From the NCBI GenBank assembly GCA_033182465.1, contig CP137329.1, positions 868,001-932,000 of the forward strand: DNA of 64,000 nt, in the 5' to 3' direction. The DNA comes from Sanghuangporus weigelae. Lineage: Eukaryota > Basidiomycota > Agaricomycetes > Hymenochaetales > Hymenochaetaceae. The notes beneath the pieces were generated by a model. That model was not told where the DNA came from and ran no database searches. It saw only the letters and a program-made list of their open reading frames with translations. A program made the translations under genes and the position numbers. Shown here one piece after another: positions 10,309-22,507 of this stretch. Position 1 is the first letter of the stretch, and every line of letters begins with the position of its first letter.

Positions 10309-13300
10309 TCAGACAGGCGCCCCGCACCCAAAGGACGTAGCCGCCCCGCCGCTCGCAAACGTCTCCTGGATCGCCTTGCCCGAGCCGTACATCCCCAAAC
10401 ACGCCATCGCGAGCGAGCCCAGGAAGAGCACGAGGTTGAACAGCTTGTACAGCGCCATCCTCGTCGGCGGGGTCGTCGCGTCCCACTTTGAATAGGGTCC
10501 AGTAGTGGTAGTAGTAGTAGTAGTAGTATGATCGGGATTAGAATTAGAAGAGAGGTTGGAAGAAGCGAAGGACCCGAAGAGCGCACGCCGCCAGCGCGAG
10601 GCGCTCCGCCACGAATCGCCCGGGTCGTCGCGCGCCGCGTCGAGCTGCATGTGGAAGAGCGCGTAGAAGAGCGGCGGGAAGGTGTATGTGAACTGCATGA
10701 TGCACACCGCTGCGACGAGCCCCGAGATGGTCTGCACCTGCGGGATGGCGGAGCCGACGATGAAGGCGAGGGACCAGTAGAGGATTACCATGACTGGGTG
10801 GTGATAGTTAATGCGAGGGGTGAGGAGTGAGGATGGGAGGGAGAGGAGAGGAGAGGAAACGTACAGCTCCATACGATCCGCCCTTTCTTACTCAGTAGCG
10901 GGGGTCCATTGAACCACTGCTCGACGATATGATAATACGCAACCTCTACACACAGAGAATCGTCAGCACATCCCATAAACCTCTAAATCTGTAGGAAACG
11001 AAATGAAATAAAAAGAAATAACGCACTAATCCCGATATTCCCATACAGTCCAGCAGCGATGATACCCGTAATGAGGGCGATGACGTTCCCCACCGTCTGC
11101 CACGCGAACTTGCTCAGGCCCTGGAAGGCCAGCGGGAGCGTGAACTGCCCCTGGAAGGAGTAGACGAAGATCCCGAACATCATGTAGACGGTGCCTATTA
11201 GGAGTTGCGCGCAGCACTATCGGACGTACGAGTCACGAGTTATTTCGAGTTATGTGTGGAATCGTTTTTGGTTCCGAGGATAAAAGACGGAGCAGAATTA
11301 AAGAAGACGAGGGCGCGGGAGATCACGTACACGTGTAGGGCGGAACGGCGTCAATCAGGAGTCAATAGACGAGAGAAGCGCGTCAAAAATGAAAACGAGT
11401 CAGCATTCATTCCCATCCACGCGAACCAACAACAGAAAAAAGAACCCGCCAAGACACTCTCATACCACCAAAAAAAAATCAAACCCCACTCACCATAGCC
11501 TTCCAAAAATCCATCGGGCGTCTCATCTCCGCCATGAACTCGGGGAAGATCATCGCGCCGCCGTACGCAAACACCATCTGCATGATCCCGTTCACCTTGC
11601 TGAACAGGGGCAGGCTGACGAACGCGGCGGTCTGCACGGGCGCGGGGTCGATCCCGTAGGCGGCGTGGGCGGAGGCGAAGTTGGGTGGGGAGTGCGCGAC
11701 GACGCCCATGGTGATGAAGATGACGAGGAGGTTGAGCCATACGGCGCTGTGGAGTTTTTATTCGTGAGTATGTGAGTATGTGAGTATGGGTTATAGGATA
11801 TAATTGTGAGGTGAGATGAAAAGGAGGGAAAGAGAGACGTACGAATTCGCGAGCCACCCGTACTGCTTGAGCGACCGCACCTGCCCGATGACCATACCGA
11901 CGAGAGCCCAGATGAGGATCGCGACGGAGAAGCAAAACTGGTTGTCCCGCGCGATCTGCTCCACGCTCTGCGCGTTCCCGAGGCATATCGTCCCGACCTG
12001 TTCGTTCGTTTCCGTACAGCGTGGGATATCACATATCAAAAAAGGCGGATCAAAATAAAATAAATAAAAATAAAAAATCGGATTGTAGTCAACCAAATAA
12101 TATAAAGCTAGGAAGGGAACGCACGTTGATGATCAGCTGCAACGACTGCAGCGCCGAGCACATATGCTTGAACCACTTCCCAATCACGCGCTCCGCGATG
12201 TCCGAGTACGTCTTGATCGGGTACGCGTCGGAGTCGAGGAGGCAGAAGAGACGCCAGAGGATCAGGCCCGTGTAGCACGCTACGCCGCCCACTGCGTCGC
12301 GTTGAATGGGTTTTTTTAGTGAGAGAGTAAGTGAGGAACTGGTTGATGGCGGTAGTACTCACTGACGATATACAGAACCACGCCCGGGACGTATCCGACC
12401 TGGCTGAACGCGAAGGGCGCATTAAACGGACCGAGGATGTCCGTCGTGATAAGGTAGAAAATGGCTGCCCAGCTGCGATGATATCGGCATCATCAAGTTG
12501 GGGGAAAGTGGTAAGCCTCGATATGCTAAAGACATTCAAAAGAAAGAAAAAGAAAAAGAAAGAAAGAAAGAAAAATGTTCAAAAACAAAAAAATGCATGC
12601 GATGAGCTATCGGCAAGCAGCGTTACTCATGTACCGAGGAGAACCACATGCGTCCCCTCGGCAAAACCACAGCGCTCAGCTCTCGCAGCACTTAAAAAAA
12701 TAAAAAATAAAAAATAAAACTAATCGCAAATCCAAAAACTGATCGCGCGACATCCGAAGCCGGAAAGAATCTAAAAATAAACCACTATTTAACCATTTAT
12801 TTACGTACCTGGCGTTTCGTAGAGCCCTCCTGGCTGTTATCAGTTCGTCCTCGATGTCGTCGATGCTTCTTGGTGTGCCCTCTGGCGAGCCACGTCTGTC
12901 GAATCGCGTCGAATCGAATTGTAAGAGAATCCACAGAGGTTATCCCCATTCCGATTCCCGATTCCCGATTCCCGATTCCCGATTTTGGTTCCCGATTTCG
13001 TGATTCCCCCAGGGCGATCAGATCAAGCCATAAAAAAGAGGAATTTAGAAAAAATATAAATAGTATAGTTTAATCAGTAACACTATTTTTAGAACGCGAT
13101 ACTATTTGTTTTTTTTTTCGCGTCGGACGGACGTACTGTTACTTACTTTTCGGAGTCGGACTCTGTAGTCGTCGTTGTCGTTGCTGCCTCCGCCTGCGAA
13201 TGCGACCCATGTCCCCCGTGTCCATGGCCGTCTTCCCGCGCCCGGGAGAGAGAGGCTTGGTGCATGTATTCTGCGAGTGTGGGCGGCCTTCCTGCTGTTT

Positions 13301-13528
13301 TGTTTTGTTAGCATCGATGTGATGGAGAGGAGGGTGGGAGAGGTTGAGTCAGTGTGCGTGTGTATGTGTGAGAAGGAGAGACGTGTGGGACGTACGGTGA
13401 CTTGTACCGGCGGATATAGTGGAGCCAGGAGCGCTCCCGTTAGCGTGCATGTTCATGTTCGTGTTCGTGTTCTTCTCGTCGATCTCGACGTGCTTGCGAT
13501 GCGTCGCGAGCTGGAGTGCAGTCGCCAT
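10309..13528 (-). CDS. Amino-acid transporter of the AAAP/AVT family
   Basis: About ten exons build a protein with a soluble N-terminus and roughly eleven membrane segments. The start at 13528 reads MATALQLATHRKHVEID. A His/Gly stretch follows (GHGHGGHGSHSQ, near 13210), then VLRELSAVVLPRGRMWFSSV, ILGPFNAPFAFSQVGYVPG, SDAYPIKTYSDIAERVIG, FCFSVAILIWALVGMVIGQ, GIMQMVFAYGGAMIFPEFM, MMFGIFVYSFQGQFTLP, and the last exon SGLVAAVCIMQFTYTFPPL to the stop at 10309. This order matches fungal transmembrane amino-acid transporters (PF01490). A nine-threonine run coded by a GTAGTAGTA microsatellite sits in a late loop near 10505. Codons are strongly GC-ending, unlike most of the window, and introns hold simple repeats. 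A decayed copy lies at 8290-8639. Substrate and membrane (plasma or vacuolar) cannot be told. Confidence 0.85.
12953..12985. repeat. Tandem 7-mer GATTCCC in a transporter intron
   Basis: About four and a half copies of GATTCCC lie inside a large early intron of the transporter gene. Length variation is likely. Confidence 0.8.
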
Positions 13529-14019
13529 TCTCGTGTTAGGTCTAGCGTAATGAGTTTACCAAATAAAGCCGTAGCAGAGCAGAGTAGAGTGAGAGAAGGA
13601 AGAGGGAGAGCTTGAGAGACTGGGGTTTAAATACGAGGAGTGCTGGCCCTGAGTGAGTGATAATAATAGCAGACAGGATATAGGACATGCACGCGGACAC
13701 GGATGGACGGCTCGCCCAGATATAAGCACCGAAAAGAGCGCCAGCTACAGACCCTGAGAAAGCAAAGCAGAGGGAGGAGAAGAGCATATGCTCAGTTCTC
13801 ACAGACAGCCGGGTGAGCCTGGACAGCCAGTACAGTACCAGTCCTGCTTCTGCCATGCCAGTAGATGTATTAATCTTGAACTCCGATCTTGAGAATAAGG
13901 TTTGTCTATCACGTGACTTACGACACGACGTCCGACTCGGTTTCTCCGTACGCCGGTGTCCCATTGACGTGCCGCTGCTCGCATAAATCGCACTCTCGAT
14001 TCATTGCCCCCTTTCGCCG
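13529..14019. promoter_or_regulatory. Divergent promoter of the transporter and SYF2
   Basis: This 491-base spacer separates two divergent starts. A minus frame of 140 codons crosses it (13542-13964) and includes a hydrophobic stretch, but it overlaps the promoter and has no recognised domain. A shared promoter is inferred from geometry. Confidence 0.5.
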
Positions 14020-15508
14020 ATGCCGCCGAGGAAACGACAGACGAGGCTGTCCAAGAAGGCTCAGGCTGCCGCTGCCGCTGCTGCTGCTGCTGCTGCCGAG
14101 GCTACTGTTACAGCTGCAGTGGAAGAGAAAGTAGCAGAGGCAGTGGAGCAAGTCAAAGAGACAGCTCAGAAGGTCGCCGAGGGGGCGAAGGAGTTCGTCG
14201 AGCAGATGACGGGTACGATGGATGTGGACAGTGTAGGGCGGAGTGCAGAACAGAGAGGTGATGGTGAGGAGGCTGTGGTTGAGGAACGACGGGAGGAACG
14301 AGTCGATGAACAAGATGAAAACGGAGCAACTGACTCGGAACCTCTGAACGACGCTCCTATCGCGAACGGGAATGACGGCGAAAACGGAAACAGAAACGAA
14401 AAGACGCTGACCATGGAAGAGCGCAAAAAGAAACTCGACGAGCTACGAAAGCGAATGGTACGTTCAATTCATTCAGTCCCAATCTATCTCCGAGACCACT
14501 CTCTTCCTTCCTACTAATTCGAAAAAAAAAAAATTTAGCGCGAAGCCACGCGCGAGAACCGCACCGCCCTCCTCACCGAGTCCACCAAGTCCAAAGCAAC
14601 GATCCGCGAAGCCGCGCGGCGCGAGAAGCAGCTCCGACTCGCGGAGAACCTGCGCCTCAAGACCGAGGCGGAGGAAAGGGGCGAAGACGGCGAGCGGAGC
14701 AAGAATTGGGAGTGGACGATCGAGGAGAACGAGGAGTGGGAGAGGAGGAAGAGGAGGAAGGAACGGAATGCGGATTTTGAGTTTCATGGTATGTGCGTTC
14801 TGCTAGTTTCATACTGTACTGACTTTAATTTTCTGCGATTTGGATAGACGAAGAACAGCAGGCGCGCAAGCGGTACAAGAAGGACCTCGCGTTCCTCAAG
14901 CCGGACCTCGAGACGTACAATAGGCAGAAGCAGCTCGCTTTGGGTGCTACTCCAGGTGCCGCTTCGTCGAGCTCGTCGAACGCCCTGACGACGTTCGATC
15001 CGTCAGGTGGTGCGGTACGTCTTCTCTTCTCTTCTCTCTTATGCACTTCCTCCCCTTCTTCTTTTTCCTGTTTTCTGTTAGTTGCTCCTTTTGTTACCTT
15101 CCTTCCTCGTGCCTCGTTACGACTCGCTTCTCTTGCTCCCCGTTCCGTCCATTCCGCGTCTTCAGCACACCTTTCTTCCTTCCCTGTTCGCCCTTTCCAT
15201 CTTCCTTTCGTCCCCGGCTTCTTCCCACTCCACCAATGAATTCCACTTTCTTATTACATCGTTCTTTAATCCCTTCTTTGACTTCTAACTTCTAACTTCT
15301 AATTTGATCGTATGATCTGACACGCATGGTCACTGACTCTGTTCCTGCGTTTGCTATCCACATACATAGATCACGTCGTACGAACAGCAACGCGCCGCGG
15401 AGTCTCTGTACCGGGATGCGAACACGCTGCTGTACGCGGATAACAAGCCCAGCGAGGATGCGATTGATAGGGTTGTTGAGAAGCTTAACTTGGAGTGCGT
15501 TTCTTTTC

Positions 15509-15540
<32 letters not shown>

Positions 15541-15998
15541 TTTTTCTTTTTTTCGTTTTCGTTTTCGTTTTCGTTCCTCTCCTTCCCTTCTTCTGCATCA
15601 CTCCCTCCCTATCTCTCTCTGTGCTAGGGGAAAGAAGAGAGGGGGCGGTGCGAAGGGCTTAGGATAGTTGATAATGTGAACGAATGTACTGATGTCACAC
15701 CTCCAGGCAGGACAAGCGCAACAAGTTCTCGCGCAAGAGGCTTAACGAGGACGAGGGCGATATCACGTATATCAACGAGAGGAACAGGGTGTTCAATAAG
15801 AAGGTGCGTTTGGGGGCTTTCGCGGGGGGGGGGGGGGGGGTGGTTTTTTTTTTTCGTCTGTTTTCCGTGGATGCGATTTCTCATGTGTTTTTTTTTTTTT
15901 TGGGGGGGGGGGGGTGTATTGTCGTTTAGATCGCGAGGTATTACGACAAGTATACGGCGGAGATACGTGCGAGCTTCGAGCGTGGGACGGCGCTTTGA
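14020..15998 (+). CDS. SYF2: Pre-mRNA splicing factor SYF2
   Basis: Six exons give a clean model: 14020-14457, 14539-14788, 14848-15014, 15370-15494, 15707-15803 and 15930-15998. All joins keep frame and use GT-AG. SYF2 is a subunit of the NineTeen/Prp19-associated spliceosome complex and acts in the nucleus. The family core is the C-terminal half: REATRENRTALLTEST, KRYKKDLAFLKPDLETYN, ITSYEQQRAAESLYRDAN, KRLNEDEGDITYINERN and IARYYDKYTAEIRASFERG. The N-terminus carries an alanine run (residues about 15-25) coded by GCT repeats, then an acidic low-complexity region. Introns are full of homopolymers, including 17 G at 15824-15840 and 13 G at 15902-15914. Identification is very secure. Confidence 0.95.
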
Positions 15999-16579
15999 TT
16001 TGAACACTTTTACCCCTTTTTTTTTTTCGAGTTGTTTCCCCCAATAACGTAACGTGCAATACGTCGCATGCGTGTGTGTGGTGTGGGTTGAGGAAAGAAG
16101 GGGGAGAGGGGGGGGGGGGGTGATTTACGACTGATTTGGGGAAAGTTGATGAAAGTTGATAGTGAGAGATTGGAGACGTAGACCGTGTATGGATATGGAC
16201 GAGCGAGTATTTATTTATTTACTTACTTACTTACTTACTTACGTGCATTTTTTGTATTATACATACATTCCATGCATGCATGCATCATTTCCAAACAGCC
16301 CCCTTGAGAGACTTTTTTTTTAACGACACGAAGTCGAAGGATAAAGCACAGGTGTGTGTGTGTGTAGGTCAAAAAAAAAAAAAAAGAAGAAAAATACTTA
16401 AAATACTTGACTTACGTGTAAGTGAACAGTAAAGAGTAAGTAAAACCGCTTATCCTTGAATATTGCATTACACTCGTGCACGATACACGCTACACGTTAT
16501 ACGTTTTGCGCTGTTTTTTATGCATGTAGTACTGATGAAAAGAAAGAAAAAAAAAAAAAAAACGCACTCCGATCCGAGT
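15999..16579. repeat. Convergent spacer with simple repeats
   Basis: The 3' flanks of SYF2 and FOL1 meet here. The stretch contains a G run near 16110, (TTAC)n and (TTTA)n at about 16208-16242, a GCAT repeat near 16275, (GT)n near 16353 and A runs near 16370 and 16545. No gene is visible. Confidence 0.7.
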
Positions 16580-19393
16580 TCACGGCCACAGGGCGGCCGC
16601 GACGCAGACGACGTCGCGCGTCTCCTGCACGGCGTGCACGCGCACGACGGCCGCGCCCTGCTGGACTGCGCACGCGACGGTCGCTGCCGTGGCGAAGTCG
16701 CGCTCTTTCGGAGGGCGTACTACTGGGGCCGGTGGTTTGGATGGTGACTGGGTTTTGTCGGTATCGTTATCGTTATCCCTGACTTTGTTGGAGAAAGGAG
16801 GGGCGGAGATGAGTGTCCCGAGGAAGGACTTGCGGGAGGAGCCGACGAGCAGCGGGTAGCGGGCTAGCGGGTTCCAGTTCGGTGTCGTGTAGGGGTTTCG
16901 GAACGATGACGACGAGTTCTCCTCTGATTTCGAGTCCAGATTGAGGTTAGGATAGAAGGTAGAACTCCCAGGGGGCAAGAACCCCTCCTCAACAAGCTCG
17001 CCCGCCCTTCGCAGCAACTGTAGATTCCCATCCACGTCCTTGCTGAACCCGATCCCCGGATCGACGATCACCTGCCACCTCCGCAGCGCCCTACCCCCCT
17101 CCAGCGCGCGGCAGACCCTCGCGCCTAGCTCGGCGCGCACGCCTTCTAGCACGCCACGCTCTTCTCCGACGAGGAGGGAGTAGGAAGAATAGTCTTTATT
17201 CCTATCTGCGGGCCCGCGCGAGTGCATGAGGACGACGGGCACGCAGCGCGCGCGCGCTAGCGCTTGCATCTCTGCGAAGTGGGCTTTCTCCTCCAGCTCG
17301 GATTGCTCGTCGAAAGGGGGGGAGTAGAACCCCGGTCCGCCCGAGAAGGCGTACACGTCGTTTATGCAGTTCGCACCGGCGTCGAGCGCGGTGCGCGCGA
17401 CGGACGCGCGGAACGTGTCAATGCTGATTGGGATGTTGCGTAATCTCGAATCGGCGTCGCTGCGTATGGCGTGGATGATGGGGACGACGCGTGCGATTTC
17501 CTCTGAGGGGGTGATGTCCTGAGCGCCGGGGCGCGTGGAGTACCCGCCGATGTCGATGATGTCCGCGCCGGCCGCCACGGCGGAGCGGGCGTATGCGAGC
17601 GCGTCTGAGACGGCGGAGTGCTCGCCCCCGTCGGAGAAGGAGTCGGGCGTGGCGTTTAGAGTGGCCATTATATATATCCGTTTTGGTCGAGAAGAGCTGG
17701 AGGTGCCGTGAGTACTCGGTAGGATCCAGTACGTTTGTGTTGCGGGCGTTTGGTACTCTACGGGTGGATGTATCTCTGGAGACAGAGGGAAAGGCATCAC
17801 TCTGTCTAACGTCGATGATTTCCCGAGCATTAGCTTGCTCAGGAGGGAACGAATAGATAGATGGAGTTGCGGATGTACCCATTCCGGGATTATACTATGA
17901 GAACCTGTTAGGAGAGAAAGAAAAGCTACTGGTTCGTAATGGTATATGCTCACTCCTTGAGTGGACGAAGGACAAACTCCCTCTCCGCCATGCGCGGATG
18001 CGGGACAACGAGCTGTTCTTCCAAGTTATCTAGTGATGCTCGATCTTCAAGAGCACGAGTGTCGATGGTCTGGTCTCCGAACGTGATGATGTCTACGTCG
18101 ATGGCTCGTGGACCGAAGCGTTCGCTCGGTACTCTACCAACAGTCTTCTCGATATACTTACAAATCCGGAGAAGGTCGCGCGGAGTAAACGTCGTTTCAA
18201 CCTAAAAAGCAAGCGGTGTGGATTTGATTGAATAAGTTCCGTAAATCAACCAAGCGTACAAGGCACGCGCAGTTGGCGAAGGGCGGTTGAGCCTCTACGT
18301 ACATCGGTTCCGACTCATAAAGAAAGCTCGTGTCAACGATCGTTAGCTCTCCTGCAGGTAAATCTGGGATCGCGAGTGATCGTGTATTTTCCAGATGCCG
18401 TAGCGCAAGTTCAATATTCTGAAACCGGTCACCGAGGTTGGCGCCTAAAGAGAGCGCAGCCAGAGCCTTATCGTACGAGTTTCTACCGCAATGTATTCGG
18501 TTTTAAGTAGGTATAGGCTCGTGAAGCGCGAAAAGTGATCTCACCGCCTAGACTCGACTTTCAACGACGGAAAATCCGAGAGTGAACGCGTTATTCGGAT
18601 TTCCGGAGCCTGAGCCATAATGATGGCTGCTGGTTTGGCTAGACTAACAGTGACCATGAATGATGCAGGATCTTCAAGTGTGGCAAAGCAATCTTGCGCA
18701 ATTTGGTGTGCCAGAGTTTCTATGGTCATGTACGCGGAAGCCTCGACAAACTGGATGCGCATCAAGTCAAAGAGGATGAGCGCCGAAATCAAGGAGAAGA
18801 TATCTTACTTCGGATATTCGTCTTTCAAGCTTTGAAAAGCTGAAATACAGGTCCCTATGCCCAGTTTTAGCATGATCCAGTTCAAGACTAATCAAAACCG
18901 GCTGCTTGTCCTTGCGTTCATGCTCGCGAAGTCCGACGATCGCATGGACCGGAAGCTCGGTTATGAGGAAACTATGCCGCTTCGACACTGCATCGTCTCT
19001 CCTCCATTCCAACCTGACTCCCGCGCCCTTCGCCCGCAGAAGTAATTTCGGGAACTCGAGCTCGACGACAAACTGACGGATCGGTTGATTGATCTCAGTG
19101 AGACAAGAGTCCAAGATGCGCTCAGCAAGGCCGTAAGGTGTTTCAGGGACCAAGCCCTGTGAGTTTGACGAACTGCAAGCATCTCGAACTTTCTTGCTGA
19201 GACGAGAATAATCTATTGAGTGAGAAATATCATCCAGTTGGCAAGCGCTCTGCAAGTCATGATGGATTTCGATGGAGACAATCACTGGCTGCAGTTCGGC
19301 GCGTTGACCATCACGAGAGTCCTTGGAAGGCCAAGCGGAACCGCATACAGAGGCATATAGGTGAAGCCCGTTGACTCGTATTCGATCGTTCAT
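16580..19393 (-). CDS. FOL1: Trifunctional folate synthesis enzyme (DHNA/HPPK/DHPS)
   Basis: One minus gene carries three folate-pathway activities. From 19393, MNDRIRVNGLHLYASVCG opens two dihydroneopterin aldolase domains; the second contains ELPVHAIVGLREHERKD. Next is hydroxymethyldihydropterin pyrophosphokinase (SLGANLGDRF near 18450, RFGPRAIDVDIITFG near 18100, HPRMAEREFVLRPL near 17980). The C-terminal dihydropteroate synthase domain has TLNATPDSFSDGGEHS, GADIIDIGGYSTRPGA, CINDVYAFSGG, VIVDPGIGFSKD and LLVGSSRKSFLGTL, and ends at 16580. Domain order matches fungal FOL1. It acts on 7,8-dihydroneopterin through to dihydropteroate, from the cytosol or mitochondrion depending on species. 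The synthase half (below about 17650) is much richer in GC than the rest of the gene. An inserted low-complexity loop (SKSEENSSSS, and NDNDTDKTQSPSK) lies in the synthase. Introns are near 18500 and 18220 and in the aldolase part. Confidence 0.95.
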
Positions 19394-20635
19394 TCTCAGA
19401 AAGGCGAGTAAGTTTTTTGTTTATACTCTTCAGAGTTGAAGGTAAAGACAAAAATTAGACTTCGGAGAAATTACCACGCTGACTAAGGTCGGACTTTGAA
19501 GTTTGCATTACAATAGTAGCACCAGCACCGATGCTTGCGTCTTCCTACGTAGTGTTGTCGTTGAAATTAGTCAAGGCACATATTATGGCCAAAATCTTGT
19601 ACAGCGTATGGGAGATAGGACAGCGCGATGATTTTAGATAACACTTATGACTGTTTTGCGGAGCAGGGTGGTGTGGTACTCGTGATGAATGTGGTTCCTT
19701 TTGATCTCGCCCCCAGTATCGGTCCAAATAATGCAGGCGATCCCAATCAAGTTACTTCAGCTGTAAACAAATTTGTGCCTTCATTGTGAACGAAATGCTT
19801 TTGCTTTTTTGAACACTTTATTCGATAGACTTGGTTACTTAGTTTATACGCAGAAAAGATGTACTGACATCAGCACATTTGTTTGCGCGTTCTTTTCACC
19901 AGAAAGGTTCTTGATTATGCCAAGGTTATTGACCGTCATTTGGAAATACTCTACTTGACAAGCGATCCTAAGCAGCGCATTGTCCCAATTCTAGAAAATC
20001 CTATCGATACGGAACAGGATGAAGTTCTAGTCGCAGTGCACAGTCGGCTGCTTACCTTCATCTTGTAACCAGCTTTTAACCAACAAAGCAGTGGGGCTAA
20101 CCGGCAGGGGGAAAAGGAGCTAGAACGCCTAATCTACAATGCGGCGAGAAAACAGGGAGTTTTTCCGAGCAGCTTCTATGTAAGAATCGCGAAGAAACTA
20201 ACAGGATCTCGCGCTCGAGATAACCGAAAGGAATAATTGGATACACCCTATTTTAGAGTGTTGCTGTCCTGCAGAGGCGGACTATCGGTTTCAGGCCGAG
20301 GACATAATCATAAATGTCTTTTAGTCACCGTTATATTTAGAAATTCGAGCAGGACCGGTGTGATATCCGTGGAATGAGCTGAGATATCACTGTGTGCACC
20401 GAATCTTCTCTTTCACAAATGCTTAGTACTTACAGCCAATTATCCAATAGTAAAAGTACGGCTGATAGTCAGTTCATGAAACTGTTCTATGAGAATGAAA
20501 TTGTTAAGGAAGCACACGGAGGATATTGATGAGTAAGGTCCAGCATAGAAGCCGCAATCATCGGCACTCACAATATAATAACAAATAAGTTAATTGCTAG
20601 AAAAAGAGAAGGCTCGACTTGCACTCCAGTTTTGA
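19394..20635. other. Gene-poor stretch with coding-like scraps
   Basis: About 1.2 kb upstream of FOL1 has no complete gene. Two plus-strand segments look coding-like: 19900-20065 (KVLDYAKVIDRHLEIL) and about 20115-20235 (ELERLIYNAARKQGVFPSS). They lie in different frames with stops between them. They may be remains of a dead gene, but I cannot place a family firmly. Confidence 0.35.
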
Positions 20636-21980
20636 TCAACATAGTCCGATAGCCTGACCAATCTCGTCCAAAAGAATGATTTTCGCTCCTTGAAGAGGTC
20701 TGAACTTAATCTTCTCAGGAGGTGCAGAAGTAGTATTCGATGAAGTCCGACTTCGTCGAGGCGATGTGGTTACTCTGGACGCAATGCTCGTAGCAGGAAC
20801 TTCCAACTCCGTCCTCCACGCATCAAGTACTGAGCGGACATACATCGCGTATCGCACGTCGTGATACAGTTTCACGTACGTGCATTGTTCAAGACGAGCC
20901 GGTATGTTTGACCGAGCTGTAGGCTGAAGAATGCCATTTTTGTGAGCGGCTGTGCATAGTTCGTAGTCAAGGTGAAGTTTACCTTAGATTCGTCCACTGA
21001 TGCCACGTGGAAGGATAGAGAAATCGCTCCCAGTGTAGCTTGCTTACGGATTTCGAGAAGATCGGACCAAAATTTGTTGATCAAGAGGGGTGTCCAAGTG
21101 ATTGAGAACGACTCTGTGGGAACCCGGCGTGTCTGAATACTAGAGATAGCTAGGTTGTCCACTACTCGCGCAGGCGAAGATTCTTTCCACGGGAGTTTAC
21201 CAGTGACAGGAATAACCCAAGCACTACGAACATAAGGGTCTTTCAGGTGCTTTTCCACTTTATCTGGAGTAAAAGGCGCGATAGAGATGAAAGGAGCTTT
21301 GGAAAATGGCGGGAAGCGTTTGGTTATGTCTAAATTCGGACGTTGGTCTGCGCCGACGGGCGAATAAGGATGATGATGCGGATGAGGTATCAGATCGTAT
21401 ACCGAGATCGTTGTACTGCCAACAGGCTGCCGCTTCTTTTTCCTCTCTTCCCCTTCCTCGCCCGCTTCGCCTGCAACATTGTGGTCACGCTTCCTCTTGC
21501 CCTTGTTGTTCTGCTGCTCATTGATGCATGATTGAGTCTTCTTGGACAAGCTCCCTCGGTCAAGTAGATATGAGAAGTCTGTTCCCTCAAACTCCTTAAG
21601 CATTTGATCCACAGGCCTTTCTCGGGAATCTGATACGACACTGGCAAGCCATTGCTTTGGTGCATCAACAAGACAAGATTTTCCTGAATTCCGCCCGAGA
21701 GAGGGGCATAAAGGTGGAGTTTTTGACAGAATAAGCCTTTCTCCTGGATTAAATGCTTCGTCACATCTTCAGTTCATGATATCAATCAAGACAACGAACT
21801 GAACGCACATGGATCAGATGGCGAACAAACCGTACGCCACCTATCGCGAGTTTCAACAGCAGAAAGAAGGTTGCGACCTCTTGACAGGAGCTCCTCATTA
21901 GATAGAGGCTTGTTGTCCCTGTTTTTCTCGTTTTCGGGAGCATAATGATGGACGACGAGCGAGCTTCTGCCGGAGGTCAT
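20636..21980 (-). CDS. Unrecognised nuclear-type protein
   Basis: Three or more exons read from MTSGRSSLVVHHYAPENEK (ATG at 21980) through NPGERLILSKTPPLCPSLG and GKSCLVDAPKQWLASVVSD, into the long exon 21612-20872 with KGKRKRDHN and RKKKRQPVGS, and then a last exon with YHDVRYAMYVRSVLDAW ending ILLDEIGQAIGLC at 20636. The basic KRKR and RKKKR clusters resemble nuclear localisation signals. No membrane segment or signal peptide is seen. The central part (PYVRSAWVIPVTGKLPWK) looks like a folded domain, but I cannot name it. The gene is divergent from the Clp1-like gene. Function is unknown. Confidence 0.65.
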
Positions 21981-22507
21981 TGGATGACGATAACATGACC
22001 AGCTTGATCTTTGTCTTGCTGTTTCCGATTCAAAAGAGAATGGAAATGCAGACCTCAGTATAACAAGAACAAACCACAGTCAAGCCTGAGGGACAACAGA
22101 TCGTGGCTTGTGAAAGGAAAGAAAGAGATGTGATCTCATGTCTCGTTTGGGTCGATCGCTGATCACCCTGGTTTCCTTTCTTGGTTTGAGACTGATCAAC
22201 ACGTGTGCTTGTTAAAACGCGTAGGCATCTTGCTCGTCGACTGCCACGATGGCGCACCGAGCGCAACGTCGGTGAACATCCGTACCACTCAGTCTGAACA
22301 GGACTTGACTTTCAAGCAAGGTACGGATTTTTGACTGTATTTCTGGGGTGTTTTCCTTCAGATTTGACCGAATATCTCACCAGTCGTGTCCATCAAATCA
22401 AAATCTCTGCAGGATTCTGCTGCGTCAGGCTACGGCACCGCTCTTTTGTTCAGTACATCCTATAAAATACGACTCGGACGAGAATACGATCTTTACAGAA
22501 CCAAACA
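21981..22507. promoter_or_regulatory. Divergent promoter region
   Basis: This lies between the starts of the unknown minus gene and the Clp1-like plus gene. It contains pyrimidine tracts and TATAAAATACG near 22460, about 45 bases before the Clp1-like start. No other gene is visible. Confidence 0.4.

Noticed and set aside
11351-11986. 211-codon minus frame rich in Arg
   Set aside because: Runs across exons and introns of the transporter in a wrong frame; its length comes from the high GC content.
13542-13964. 140-codon minus frame with a hydrophobic SGSVAGALFGAYIW segment
   Set aside because: It lies in the divergent promoter of two well supported genes, overlaps upstream sequence of the transporter and has no known domain; more likely chance.
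15041-15295. Overlapping Phe/Pro/Ser-rich plus frames
   Set aside because: They are the pyrimidine-rich third intron of SYF2 read in several frames.
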